From assembly GCF_029433095.1 (NCBI RefSeq), contig NZ_JARNTX010000001.1, positions 1,860,001 to 1,924,000 on the forward strand: DNA of 64,000 nt. Reading direction: 5' to 3'. The notes under the pieces are model-generated. The model made no database searches. It was not told where the DNA came from and was given only the letters and a program-made list of their open reading frames with translations. Positions 51,572 through 59,720 of this stretch are shown one piece after another. This DNA is from Hymenobacter sp. YC55 (GTDB lineage: Bacteria; Bacteroidota; Bacteroidia; Cytophagales; Hymenobacteraceae). Position 1 is the first letter of the stretch; every line of letters starts with the position of its first letter. The translations under genes were made by a program, and so were the position numbers.

Positions 51572-53320
51572 TTATTCAGTAGCCAATTTTCCGCCTTGCC
51601 AGCGCGCAACTGGGTAGCGCATGTGGGTAGGTTCATAGTATTTGGAATGCCGGTATACCCACTCCAACTGGGACGCGCCGCTTTTTGCTAAGGCTGGATC
51701 TTGCTGCTTTTGCTTTTCCAGTTGCTCGCGCAGTGCCGGGTCGCGGCGTAGTAAGTCGGCTGCTACATCCTCGAATACATAGTCAGAGAAATGCTCTTTC
51801 TGCTGCAGGATACTATCGAAAAAACCCCAGGCGAAATAGGAGTCGGTGGCTTGGGGTTCCAGCATTTCGACCAGGAAACGGGCAGTGGTATTGTCGAGGC
51901 GGGCTACGTAGTCGCCGCGGTAGTAGCGGAGGGGCTGCTGGGTGGTGCGCACCGTAACGCCGCTGTGCAGGTAGTGTCCTTCGTAGGGGCGCGGGCTGGT
52001 TTTATAGTCCTCGATGTAGTACACCTCGGCCGTGAGGGTAGTGTCGTGGGCGAGGCGCTGCAAGGGGGCGCCGGCCACGCGCAGCCGGTCGAGCACCTCA
52101 GTCCAAGCTTGCGGAATCAGATACGCCTGCGGGCGCGAAACCGTGACCGTGGGCCGGAAGGTGTTGTAGTAATTGAGCTGGCGAGTGAATGGGGCTTTGC
52201 GGTCGTAGTAGAGGCGGGGTTGGCCGCTTACCTCGCTCGGCTTGGTCTTGCCGGTGTAGCCCCGAAAGTTGACTTTGTCTGCTGCCGTCGTATCGAGCTT
52301 CCAGGCCAGCGGGAAAGTAGTTTGAGCGCTAAGCTTTTGAGTTGCTTGGCTTCGGGCTTGCGTTAGGGCTAGTACATCGGTATGCACAAAGCGTAGCAAC
52401 ACGTCCAGGAAGTCATAGGTGGCTTGCACGCGGGGCGTGTAGGCTTTCAGCATGTGCGTCTCCGTCACGAAGCCAATGGTGTTGAAGAGCGTGGTGTAGC
52501 CAGTGGAGTAGCGCGGAGTTTCCAGAAAGCCGACCAGGCCACGGGCATCGGGCGTTTGGCCTTCAAAATCCACGTAGGGCGTGAGCGGCGACTTGTGCTT
52601 GTCCATGCCGGTGTTCAGGGCGGGGAGCAGGCGCTGCGTTAGGTAGTCGCTCAGAGCGGGTGCCAGCTTGTTTTTCTGCGTGGCAATCAGCGTCATGGTG
52701 TATTGGTAGTCTGCGCCGTTGGAAGTGTGGGTGTCCACAAAGATGTCGGGCTGCCAGCGGCGGAAAAGCTCGGCAAACGAGCGGGCATTGCGCGAGTCTT
52801 GCTTTACGTAGTCCCGATTCAGGTCGAGGTTGCGGGCGTTGCCGCGGAAGCCGTAGCTCTCGGGGCCGTTCTGGTTGGTACGAGTGGTGGAATTGCGGTT
52901 GAGCGCCCCGTCCACGTTGTAAATCGGGATGACTACCAGCGTCATGTTGTCTAGCTGGCGCCGCAACTCTTTCTTTTGCACGTAGTCGCGCACCAGCGCC
53001 ATGCTGGCGTCAATGCCTTCGGGCTCGCCGGGGTGGATGCCGTTCTGGATTAAAACCACTGGCCGAGAACGTTCTTGGCTGTTGGCGGGCTCAAACTTAC
53101 CATCGAGTGCCACTACTACCTCGTGCAGCGGTTGGCCGCTGTCGGTGGGACCCACTACGCGCATCTGAATTTCGGGGTAGGCAGCGTCCAGCTTCTGATA
53201 ATAAGCAATGCACTCCGCGTAAGTGGCAGTGGTATTGCCGTTGCCCTTCTCGAAAGGCGTGCGCCAGTCTTCTTTAGGCGGTGAGGCAAGCAGCAATGTA
53301 GACAGTAGGAAAGAAAGCAT
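51572..53320 (-). CDS. M14 family zinc carboxypeptidase-like protein, exported
   Basis: A 582-residue protein with a short signal peptide (LSFLLSTLLLASPP) and a peptidase M14 domain in the first 330 residues. Zinc ligands are visible in NGIHPGEPEG (His and Glu) and DIFVDTHTSNG (His). Substrate-binding Asn-Arg lies in ARNLDLNRDYVK, and the catalytic Glu is probably in FVTETHML. The C-terminal 250 residues are specific to large Bacteroidota M14 proteins. The ATG at 53320 is preferred over a TTG at 53332. It cleaves C-terminal residues or peptidoglycan-type amides in the periplasm. Confidence 0.87.
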   Translation of the reverse strand: MLSFLLSTLLLASPPKEDWRTPFEKGNGNTTATYAECIAYYQKLDAAYPEIQMRVVGPTDSGQPLHEVVVALDGKFEPANSQERSRPVVLIQNGIHPGEPEGIDASMALVRDYVQKKELRRQLDNMTLVVIPIYNVDGALNRNSTTRTNQNGPESYGFRGNARNLDLNRDYVKQDSRNARSFAELFRRWQPDIFVDTHTSNGADYQYTMTLIATQKNKLAPALSDYLTQRLLPALNTGMDKHKSPLTPYVDFEGQTPDARGLVGFLETPRYSTGYTTLFNTIGFVTETHMLKAYTPRVQATYDFLDVLLRFVHTDVLALTQARSQATQKLSAQTTFPLAWKLDTTAADKVNFRGYTGKTKPSEVSGQPRLYYDRKAPFTRQLNYYNTFRPTVTVSRPQAYLIPQAWTEVLDRLRVAGAPLQRLAHDTTLTAEVYYIEDYKTSPRPYEGHYLHSGVTVRTTQQPLRYYRGDYVARLDNTTARFLVEMLEPQATDSYFAWGFFDSILQQKEHFSDYVFEDVAADLLRRDPALREQLEKQKQQDPALAKSGASQLEWVYRHSKYYEPTHMRYPVARWQGGKLATE

Positions 53321-53450
53321 AGACAGGAGCAAGGTTCAAGCCCCGAAACTAGCGTTTCCCTGCAGAATGTACACGTAAAGCAAGGAATAGTCCGATGCAC
53401 TACCCTTGTCGCGCTTTAACTGCTAGATAGAAGGAGAAGAAAATCAATGC

Positions 53451-53574
53451 ATATAACCAGAGTGGTCATGCTGAGCTTGTCGAAGCATCTCGCTCGAATC
53501 GTTGCAATAGCGTTCGAGTTTACTACACTAGCGAGATGCTTCGACTGCGCTCAGCATGACCACTCTGGTTATAT
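53451..53574. repeat. Palindromic repeat copy 4, with extended arms
   Basis: A direct core at 53465-53493 and an inverted core at 53531-53560. They are flanked outside by perfectly complementary 14-base sequences (ATATAACCAGAGTG and its reverse complement, 53451-53464 and 53561-53574). The whole 124 bases can form one long hairpin. The loop again has CTCGA and TTTACTACACTAG. It lies in the gene-free stretch 53333-53659 between uxuA and the M14 peptidase. Bases 53600-53640 look like a decayed fragment of the same family. Confidence 0.88.
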
Positions 53575-53659
53575 GGCGACGTTTTGGTTATGGCAATGTG
53601 TCTGGATGGCCACGCCAAGCTTGCCAAAGCATGACCATCCGGAATAGTCTGGATGCAAC

Positions 53660-54829
53660 CTAATCAACCAGCCCGCGGGTGATACCCATTTCCAGACCAC
53701 GCAACTCGGCTAAACCACGGAGGCGGCCGATGGCCGAATAGCCGGGGTTGGTTTTCTTGTGCAAGTCGTCGAGCATTTGGTGGCCATGGTCGGGGCGCAT
53801 GGGCAGGCGTACCTGGCGCTGCTGCATTACCTGCACCAGCTCGTACATCACGGCGTACATGTCTACGTCGCCTTCCAAGTGGTTGGCTTCGTAGAAATTG
53901 CCATCGGCGTCGCGCTGGGTGCTGCGCAGGTGAATGAAGTGGATACGGTCGGTGAACTGGCGTACCATGGCTGGCAAATCGTTGTCGGGCCGTACGCCAA
54001 ACGAGCCGGTGCAGAAGCACAAGCCGTTGTGCTTGGAGGGCACGGCGTCGGCGAGGGCCTGCACATCGGCAGCGGTGCTCACCACGCGCGGCAACCCCAG
54101 AATGGGATAGGGCGGGTCGTCGGGGTGAATGGCGAGGTTGATGCCCACTTCCTCGGCCACCGGCACAATTTCCTGCAGAAACAAAATCAGGTGCTCGCGC
54201 AGTTTAGCCGCATCAATGCCTTGGTAGGCATCGAGTGCCGATTGAAACTGCCCCAGCGTGAAGCTCTCTTCACTGCCCGGTAGCCCGGCAATGATATTGC
54301 GCTGCAACAGTTGTTTTTCGGCGTCGCTCATACCAGCAAAGCGGGCTTCCGCCTGCGCCAGCTCCTGCGCCGTGTAGTCTTGCCGGGCATTGTGGCGCTG
54401 AAGCAGCAGCGTATCGAAGGCCACGAAAGCGGCTTTCTCGAAGCGAAGAGCTTTGGAGCCGTCTTCTACTTCGTAGGCCAAGTCGGTGCGGGTCCAGTCC
54501 AGCACCGGCATGAAATTGTAGGTAACCGTGTAGATACCGCAGGTCGCCAAGTTGCGCAACGACTCCTGGTAGTGCTGGATGTAGCGCTGAAAGTCACCGA
54601 TGCGGGTTTTGATGTGCTCGTGTACCGGCACGCTTTCCACCACGCTCCATGTCAGGCCGGCGGCGGCTACTTCGGCTTGGCGCCGTTGGATTTCCTCTAC
54701 CGGCCATACCTCGCCGTTCGGGATATGGTGCAGGGCCGTTACCACGTCGGTAGCGCCGGCTTGCCGGATGTCGGAGAGGCTAACAGGGTCGTTGGGGCCG
54801 TACCAGCGCCAGCTTTGCAAAAGGGGCAT
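53660..54829 (-). CDS. uxuA: Mannonate dehydratase
   Basis: A 389-residue enzyme turning D-mannonate into 2-keto-3-deoxygluconate in hexuronate (glucuronate) degradation. The N-terminus [39 protein letters not shown] is characteristic. Metal-binding segments follow: [62 protein letters not shown] and [12 protein letters not shown]. Its length is typical. No uxaC, uxuB or kdgK is nearby, so the pathway is spread over the genome. Confidence 0.95.
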   Translation of the reverse strand: MPLLQSWRWYGPNDPVSLSDIRQAGATDVVTALHHIPNGEVWPVEEIQRRQAEVAAAGLTWSVVESVPVHEHIKTRIGDFQRYIQHYQESLRNLATCGIYTVTYNFMPVLDWTRTDLAYEVEDGSKALRFEKAAFVAFDTLLLQRHNARQDYTAQELAQAEARFAGMSDAEKQLLQRNIIAGLPGSEESFTLGQFQSALDAYQGIDAAKLREHLILFLQEIVPVAEEVGINLAIHPDDPPYPILGLPRVVSTAADVQALADAVPSKHNGLCFCTGSFGVRPDNDLPAMVRQFTDRIHFIHLRSTQRDADGNFYEANHLEGDVDMYAVMYELVQVMQQRQVRLPMRPDHGHQMLDDLHKKTNPGYSAIGRLRGLAELRGLEMGITRGLVD

Positions 54830-54970
54830 AGAAGTCGGGTTCTTATACTAAAAGTGGAAGGAACGCAAGTATACACGATAGGCGAGGCCAGACAACACCG
54901 CCAGCTCATAGGCAGCGCGTGTTTCCGCTAGGCGCTTACCCTTGCGCCGCCCTTACGTGGGGCCTTTATC

Positions 54971-55405
54971 CTAGTACAAGCGCCGCCGAGCGGGGAACAA
55001 GAGTTGATCAACGCTGTAGCGGCCGGGACCGGCAAAGGCCAAGCCCAAAAACAGAAACAAGGATTCGAGGGCGTGCGAGTAGGCGTTGAAGGCGTCGCCG
55101 CTCTTAAGGTGCATGACGGTGGCTACTAGCATCGTAACGGCTAGCAGCGCGCAGGCAATGCGGAAAAACAATCCTAGTGCGATAAGCTGTCCGCCCACTG
55201 CTTCGGCTATAGCGGCCAGAAAACCCCACGCGGCCGGCGCGAAATTCAGCCCCAGCATCTTCATCACTCCGCCTAGCTCAATCCATTTTTCCGGGCCCCC
55301 AATAAGCTTGGGGTAGCCATGGATGGTGAACATGATGCCTATGCCCACCCGTAGCAGCAGCAGGCCTAAGTCGTGGGTACGGTAGTGATTGTTGAATAAC
55401 GCCAT
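54971..55405 (-). CDS. DoxX family membrane protein
   Basis: A 144-residue inner-membrane protein with four hydrophobic helices. It starts LGLLLLRVGIGIMFTIHGYPKLIGG, the DoxX signature with a charged residue in helix 1, and continues through GFLAAIAEAVGGQLIALGLFFR and MLVATVMHLKSGDAF. DoxX proteins are linked to thiosulfate/quinone metabolism or oxidative stress, but most are uncharacterised. The ATG at 55405 is chosen because the 27 codons upstream lack family similarity. Confidence 0.85.
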   Translation of the reverse strand: MALFNNHYRTHDLGLLLLRVGIGIMFTIHGYPKLIGGPEKWIELGGVMKMLGLNFAPAAWGFLAAIAEAVGGQLIALGLFFRIACALLAVTMLVATVMHLKSGDAFNAYSHALESLFLFLGLAFAGPGRYSVDQLLFPARRRLY

Positions 55406-55522
55406 AGATGAGAAAAAGCGGCAAAGCCAGTCTTTGGTAGCACCATGCAGACGACCTGAACGGTATCTGGTGCGGCCAAAGTACACTATTTATCATCTAA
55501 TGCTATTCTGCTATGTTTCCAC

Positions 55523-56185
55523 CTACTGATAAAGCAGCACGCCCGTGATGCGCGAAGCTTGCGGAATATCGGCCGGTTTCATTTCATCGGGATGCTTGTC
55601 GGGCAGCGACTTAGGGTCGATAACCCATGCCATATTCACTAGCCCAGATACGCCTGCAAACCCTGCGGGCGTGTTGCGCACCCGGGTTAAGCCCAGGTTT
55701 TGGCTGGCTGCCCCGAAGGGAGAGCCAACCCCAATACCTTCGGCGGTACGGTATTGCGGGTCGTAGATGCGGATGCGACGGAGCCGACTGGTACCCGTCG
55801 AATCGGGACGCATGTGTAGGATGGTGGCCGGGGCATCGGGCTTTTGGGCATCCAGCATCTCGTAGGCCGGATACGTCTGGCCCTGGTCCTGATAGGTGGT
55901 GCGCTTCAATTGGGCGGCCGGTACGCGTCGGAGCAACTCCTGTTCGGTCATGTTGAGGCGCAAGCGGCCCGCCCGGCCCGGACTGATAAGATGCAGTGAG
56001 TCAGGCACGTTCGGATTGGCAGCTAGGCGCTCGGCCGCCGCGTTGGGGTCGCTGGCGCGCGAGTCGCCGGCGAAGGGAACGTCGCCGCTAGAGGAGCCGC
56101 TATTGCCGGAAGAGTTACAAGCGCTGAGTTGCAGGGCCAGTAGCGCCACGCCAGCAGGCCACAACAGAAGACGAAAACTGAACAT
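55523..56185 (-). CDS. Hypothetical lipoprotein
   Basis: A 220-residue protein with a lipoprotein signal: hydrophobic segment LLLWPAGVALLALQLSAC with lipobox LSAC, then a Ser/Gly-rich linker. The mature part has LRLNMTEQELLRRVPAAQLKRT, resembling regulatory start-up domains that measure a reference state, and RIRIYDPQYRTAEGIGVGSPFG. This layout is seen in lipoproteins of unknown role in Bacteroidota. It should be anchored to the periplasmic side of a membrane. The ATG at 56185 fits the signal peptide better than one 12 bases upstream. Confidence 0.72.
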   Translation of the reverse strand: MFSFRLLLWPAGVALLALQLSACNSSGNSGSSSGDVPFAGDSRASDPNAAAERLAANPNVPDSLHLISPGRAGRLRLNMTEQELLRRVPAAQLKRTTYQDQGQTYPAYEMLDAQKPDAPATILHMRPDSTGTSRLRRIRIYDPQYRTAEGIGVGSPFGAASQNLGLTRVRNTPAGFAGVSGLVNMAWVIDPKSLPDKHPDEMKPADIPQASRITGVLLYQ

Positions 56186-56454
56186 GGAACAGAGCATTAA
56201 GTAACAGTGCCGATGCTTACGCGCCTAGCCGCTCTGGCGTTCAAGGAATGATGATTTAATGAAACCATAATGTGCGTTAAAGGGCCTGTTAGGGTTCAAG
56301 CTACATCAGCACTAAGTTGAAAGCTGCTCTCACTATTTCGCTTGATTTCTGTTACGCTAACTCAACCTCTTTCCGCACGTACCTTTACCGCGCTTGGCTG
56401 GCGTTGCGCTACCCAAGTTTTATTTGCTGTTTGTCTTTTCTAATCCCCCTGCCT

Positions 56455-57327
56455 GTGTCTGCTGAAGCTGAAAACCCCTTGATTCTAATTTCCAACGACG
56501 ACGGTATTACGGCTCCGGGCATTGCCATGCTGGTGCGCGTGATGCGGCGCATCGGCGAAGTAGTAGTTGTGGCGCCCAACTCGCCGCAGTCGGGTATGGG
56601 GCATGCCATTACCATTGGGCACCCGCTGCGCCTCGATGCCAGTACCATCTTCGAAGACATTGAGGCCTACGAGTGCAGTGGCACCCCCGCCGACTGTGTG
56701 AAGCTGGCAAAAAACCACGTGCTAAAGGAGCGCAAGCCCGACCTGGTGGTGTCCGGCATCAACCACGGATCCAACTCTTCGGTGAACGTGTTGTATTCGG
56801 GTACGATGTCGGCCGCTATTGAAGCAGCCATTGAAGGGTTGCCAGCTATCGGCTTCTCACTCTGTGAGTACGGACACGATGCCGACTTCTCGCACACCGG
56901 CGAATGGATTGAAATGATTGCGCGTCAAGCCTTGGAAAATGGCATCCCACCGGGCACGGCGCTCAACGTAAACATTCCCGCAAACTCAGCTACACCTATT
57001 GCCGGTGTGCGGCTGTGCCGCCAAGCCAATGCCAAGTGGCAAGAAGAATTTGACCTCCGCCACGACCCCCACAAACGTCCTTACTTCTGGCTGATTGGGG
57101 AGTTCATCAACCTCGACCATGGCACTGATACCGACGAGTGGGCTTTGGCCAACAACTACATTTCCATCGTGCCCTGCCAGTACGACCTCACGGCCAACTA
57201 CGCCCTGAAGCTCATGAATACCAACTGGCAGTTTCCCACCGCACCGGCAACAACCGAAGCAGCACCCGCCCCCTTAGTTGGCAGCGCCACGCCCGGCCCC
57301 GGCGAATCGGCCGAAGGCTTAGGATAA
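56455..57327 (+). CDS. surE: 5'/3'-nucleotidase SurE
   Basis: A roughly 290-residue metal-dependent phosphatase acting on nucleoside monophosphates. The family signature LILISNDDGITAPGI carries the metal-binding Asp pair. NSPQSGMGHAIT and VVSGINHGSNSSVNVLYSGT provide the remaining metal and phosphate ligands. A 40-residue Pro/Ala/Thr tail exceeds the usual SurE length. The GTG at 56455 is chosen so that the protein begins just before the signature. The same frame is open to 56317 and encodes a hydrophobic stretch (SFICCLSFLIPLPVSA) that resembles a signal peptide. Confidence 0.85.
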   Translation: MSAEAENPLILISNDDGITAPGIAMLVRVMRRIGEVVVVAPNSPQSGMGHAITIGHPLRLDASTIFEDIEAYECSGTPADCVKLAKNHVLKERKPDLVVSGINHGSNSSVNVLYSGTMSAAIEAAIEGLPAIGFSLCEYGHDADFSHTGEWIEMIARQALENGIPPGTALNVNIPANSATPIAGVRLCRQANAKWQEEFDLRHDPHKRPYFWLIGEFINLDHGTDTDEWALANNYISIVPCQYDLTANYALKLMNTNWQFPTAPATTEAAPAPLVGSATPGPGESAEGLG

Positions 57328-57377
57328 GCAAGCTCAACGGGGAGCCAGCTTACTAGTGCTCCTAATCTGTCCGCATA

Positions 57378-57413
57378 GAAAAGCCCCGCTGAAGCTATTC
57401 AGCGGGGCTTTTC
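57378..57413. terminator. Terminator of surE (bidirectional)
   Basis: Perfect 16-bp stem GAAAAGCCCCGCTGAA with its complement around the loop GCTA, with T runs on both sides. It lies between surE and the small membrane protein read from the other strand. Confidence 0.9.
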
Positions 57414-57430
57414 TACGAACCGCAACCTTG

Positions 57431-57643
57431 TCAGGGACGTGGTGGGTGGTGCCGAACGTCGCTGACATGGCGCAGTACGGGGGCGGGGGCGTGGCGGACG
57501 ACTAGCGGAGCGATGTGCGCTAGGGCTTGGGGCTTTTTTAGTTGAAGCGGGTTAGGTAAGAGTACCAGTACCAAGAGCAGAGTCAACAGCAGAAAAAGGG
57601 CGAGTAGCGGTACTCGCAGGTTGGAAAGAGAGGAAGTTTTCAT
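57431..57643 (-). CDS. Small His-rich single-helix membrane protein (probable)
   Basis: A 70-residue frame from the ATG at 57643. After MKTSSLSNLR there is one strong helix (VPLLALFLLLTLLLVLVLLP), then a Leu/Pro/Arg tail with six His residues (AHIAPLVVRHAPAPVLRHV, then DVRHHPPRP). It follows the histidine kinase gene on the same strand after about 130 bases and ends at a terminator. A His-rich exposed tail could bind metal; this is speculation. The coding status is uncertain. Confidence 0.45.
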   Translation of the reverse strand: MKTSSLSNLRVPLLALFLLLTLLLVLVLLPNPLQLKKPQALAHIAPLVVRHAPAPVLRHVSDVRHHPPRP

Positions 57644-57775
57644 GGATGGTGGGAGCCAAAGAACAAGTGCCCCAATTTCGCACTTCAACCATGAAGACTA
57701 GGTGAGGTTCAGCGGTAGTATACCGAGCCGGAAGCTCAAATTTAAGATGCTGGTTTACAGAAGTAAAGCGCTGTT

Positions 57776-59149
57776 CTAGCTTGCGGACGAGCCGCTTAGC
57801 ACGGGCTTTGAAACCGGCTGAAATTCCAGCGTGAATGTTGTGCCTTTGCCTAATTCAGAAGTGGCCGTGAGCGTAGCGGCATGGAAGGTGGCAATAGTTT
57901 GCGCAATGGGTAGACCTAGCCCAAAGCCCTCCGGTGAAGCGGGCCCGCTGGCATGAAAGCGCCGGAACCGGTCGAAGAGGTGGGGAAGGTTTTCGGGCGC
58001 AATGCCAGGGCCGATGTCGGCCACGGCTAGGCGGTAGGCGCCGTTTGGTAGCAGTTGGCCCGTTACGGTAATGCTGCCGTTCCAACGGTTGTACTTGATG
58101 GCGTTGCTGAGCAAATTGAAAATCAAGGTAAAAAGCAGCGTCTGGTTGGCGCGGGGCAGCACAAAGTCGGGGTCGAGCAATACCCGCAGGTGCAGCTCCC
58201 GTTGCGCAAGGCGGTCTTCCAGCTCATTGGTTACGTCGGCTACCACGGCGGATAAACTCACGGGTTCTTCGCGCAAGTATTGGTCGTTTTCGATGTTGGC
58301 AATCAGCAGTAAGGTCTTCACCGTGTTGCGCAGCCGGTACAGCGTCTTCTGCGATTCCACTAGCTTCAGCGAATGAGCGTGACTCAGCTCCGGGTCCTGG
58401 AGCATGTTCTCGAAGCGCGTTTGCAGAATGCTAACCGGCGTCAGTAACTCGTGCGACACGTTGCTCATAAACTCCCGCTCTTTCTCGAACGCCGACTGCA
58501 TCTGGTGCATCATTTCGTTGAGGCTGTCATCGAGCTGGCGAAAGTCGGTGGTAGTAGTCGGGATGGGCTCGAAAGAGAAAGCCGAAGGGTGACGCACATC
58601 ACGCAACTTGCTCGAAACAAGCTGCCCGAGGGGCCGCAACAGAAACCGCGCAAACGCTGCGTCCGTCACGACGGTGACGGCTGCCCCAATCACCAGCACC
58701 CACAGCGCCAGCCGCCGCAGCGTATCTTCCAGAAGCTCCACCGTGGCCAACGACGAACCAATTTCCAGGCGGTACGGCCGCCCATTGGCCGTAAACCGGT
58801 AGCCCAGGATGCGGAAATCCTCTACCTCGTCGTCTACTTGCCGTTGCTCGTTGAAAATCAGCTCCTCGGGTTTCGGCAGCGCCGGCCCGCGTTCCGGGGT
58901 CAGGCTGATGTATTCTTGTTTGAGGATGTTGTAGTCGGCGTACGCCTCGTTCTTTTCCTGCCGTACAAATGCAACGAGTCCGTCGCGCTTAATCAGGTCG
59001 AGCACCTCCCGCTTTTTTTCGTGCAGCCGCTGGTCGGTGTGCGACACGGCCACCCGGCTTACAATGGCCGGAATCAACGCCACTCCCAGTAGCACCAGCA
59101 GCAGCTTCGACAAAGCATTAAACAGTGCAAGCTTAGCTTCTAAGCGCAT
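57776..59149 (-). CDS. Sensor histidine kinase
   Basis: A 457-residue kinase with two membrane helices (about 13-33 and 160-180) around a periplasmic domain of about 130 residues, a short HAMP-like linker (FLLRPLGQLVSSKLRDV), HisKA with phospho-acceptor His in MSNVSHELLTPVSIL, and a HATPase_c domain (NLLSNAIKYN, DIGPGIAP, FGLGLPIAQTI). The ATG at 59149 is chosen; the longer frame upstream reads through intergenic sequence. Its partner regulator is encoded at 59706-60386 on the same strand, but a four-helix-bundle gene on the other strand lies between them. Confidence 0.9.
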   Translation of the reverse strand: MRLEAKLALFNALSKLLLVLLGVALIPAIVSRVAVSHTDQRLHEKKREVLDLIKRDGLVAFVRQEKNEAYADYNILKQEYISLTPERGPALPKPEELIFNEQRQVDDEVEDFRILGYRFTANGRPYRLEIGSSLATVELLEDTLRRLALWVLVIGAAVTVVTDAAFARFLLRPLGQLVSSKLRDVRHPSAFSFEPIPTTTTDFRQLDDSLNEMMHQMQSAFEKEREFMSNVSHELLTPVSILQTRFENMLQDPELSHAHSLKLVESQKTLYRLRNTVKTLLLIANIENDQYLREEPVSLSAVVADVTNELEDRLAQRELHLRVLLDPDFVLPRANQTLLFTLIFNLLSNAIKYNRWNGSITVTGQLLPNGAYRLAVADIGPGIAPENLPHLFDRFRRFHASGPASPEGFGLGLPIAQTIATFHAATLTATSELGKGTTFTLEFQPVSKPVLSGSSAS

Positions 59150-59157
59150 CCTTGTGA

Positions 59158-59187
59158 AGAGTAACTGATTAGGGGAGTAACTGAGTA
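59158..59187 (+). repeat. Left arm of a 30-bp inverted repeat around the four-helix-bundle gene
   Basis: Begins AGAGTAAC and ends TAACTGAGTA. It matches the reverse complement of 59691-59720 at 26 of 30 positions. It lies 9 bases before the kinase start codon (minus strand). Confidence 0.65.
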
Positions 59188-59276
59188 AAGAGAATGGTTC
59201 GGGAAAATAAGCTGTGTTAACTATCTTTTCGTGTATTGAGAAAAGGAAATTATATCTCGCGAATACTATAAAGTCG

Positions 59277-59654
59277 ATGACTACCGAAGAGAAGATTGTG
59301 CAGAACGAACTATTCCGGGCTCGTACCAAAGCCGCAGCCTTACGGATCATTAAGCTATATCAGCAGCTGCCACGAAGCGGTGAAGCTGAGGTGCTAGGCA
59401 AGCAGCTGCTACGATCTGCTACGTCAGTTGCGGCAAACTATCGGGCTGCTTGTCGGGGTCGTTCTGCTGCCGAATTCTTCGCTAAACTAAGTATCTGCGT
59501 GGAAGAAGCCGACGAAACCCAACTTTGGCTGGAGTTGCTTGGCGATGCAAACATTGTATCAAAAGAGCGGTTAGCAGACCTCGAAAACGAATACGCCCAA
59601 ATCACAGCCATCCTCACTAAAGCCCGAAAAACAGCCTCTTCAAAGAGTAACTGA
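59277..59654 (+). CDS. Four-helix bundle protein (23S rRNA intervening-sequence protein family)
   Basis: A 125-residue all-helical protein of the four-helix-bundle family (PF05635/TIGR02436): FRARTKAAALRIIKLYQQLPRSGEAEVLGKQLLRSATSVAANYRAACRGRSAAEFFAKLSICVEEADETQLWLELL is the diagnostic stretch, with helix breaks at the expected spots. Relatives are encoded in intervening sequences of 23S rRNA genes, and a similar protein (Avd) serves diversity-generating retroelements. The ATG at 59277 is chosen over an earlier TTG-type start. It is read against, and placed between, the two genes of one two-component system, and is bounded by 30-bp inverted repeats. Confidence 0.88.
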   Translation: MTTEEKIVQNELFRARTKAAALRIIKLYQQLPRSGEAEVLGKQLLRSATSVAANYRAACRGRSAAEFFAKLSICVEEADETQLWLELLGDANIVSKERLADLENEYAQITAILTKARKTASSKSN

Positions 59655-59720
59655 GCAGCGGAGTACCTGATTAATGACGTATGAAATAGGTACTCAGTTA
59701 TTCCGCTACTCCGTTACTCT
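59644..59720. repeat. Right arm and local hairpin between four-helix-bundle and response-regulator genes
   Basis: 59691-59720 is the right arm of the inverted repeat. Its ACTCCGTTACTCT end is the reverse complement of the last codons of the regulator (Arg-Val-Thr-Glu-stop). A further copy at 59644-59668, which includes the last codons of the four-helix-bundle gene, can pair with it and would act as a terminator for both convergent genes. Confidence 0.6.

Noticed and set aside
53447..53647. Short frame through repeat copy 4
   Set aside because: Same explanation as the other repeat-derived frames.
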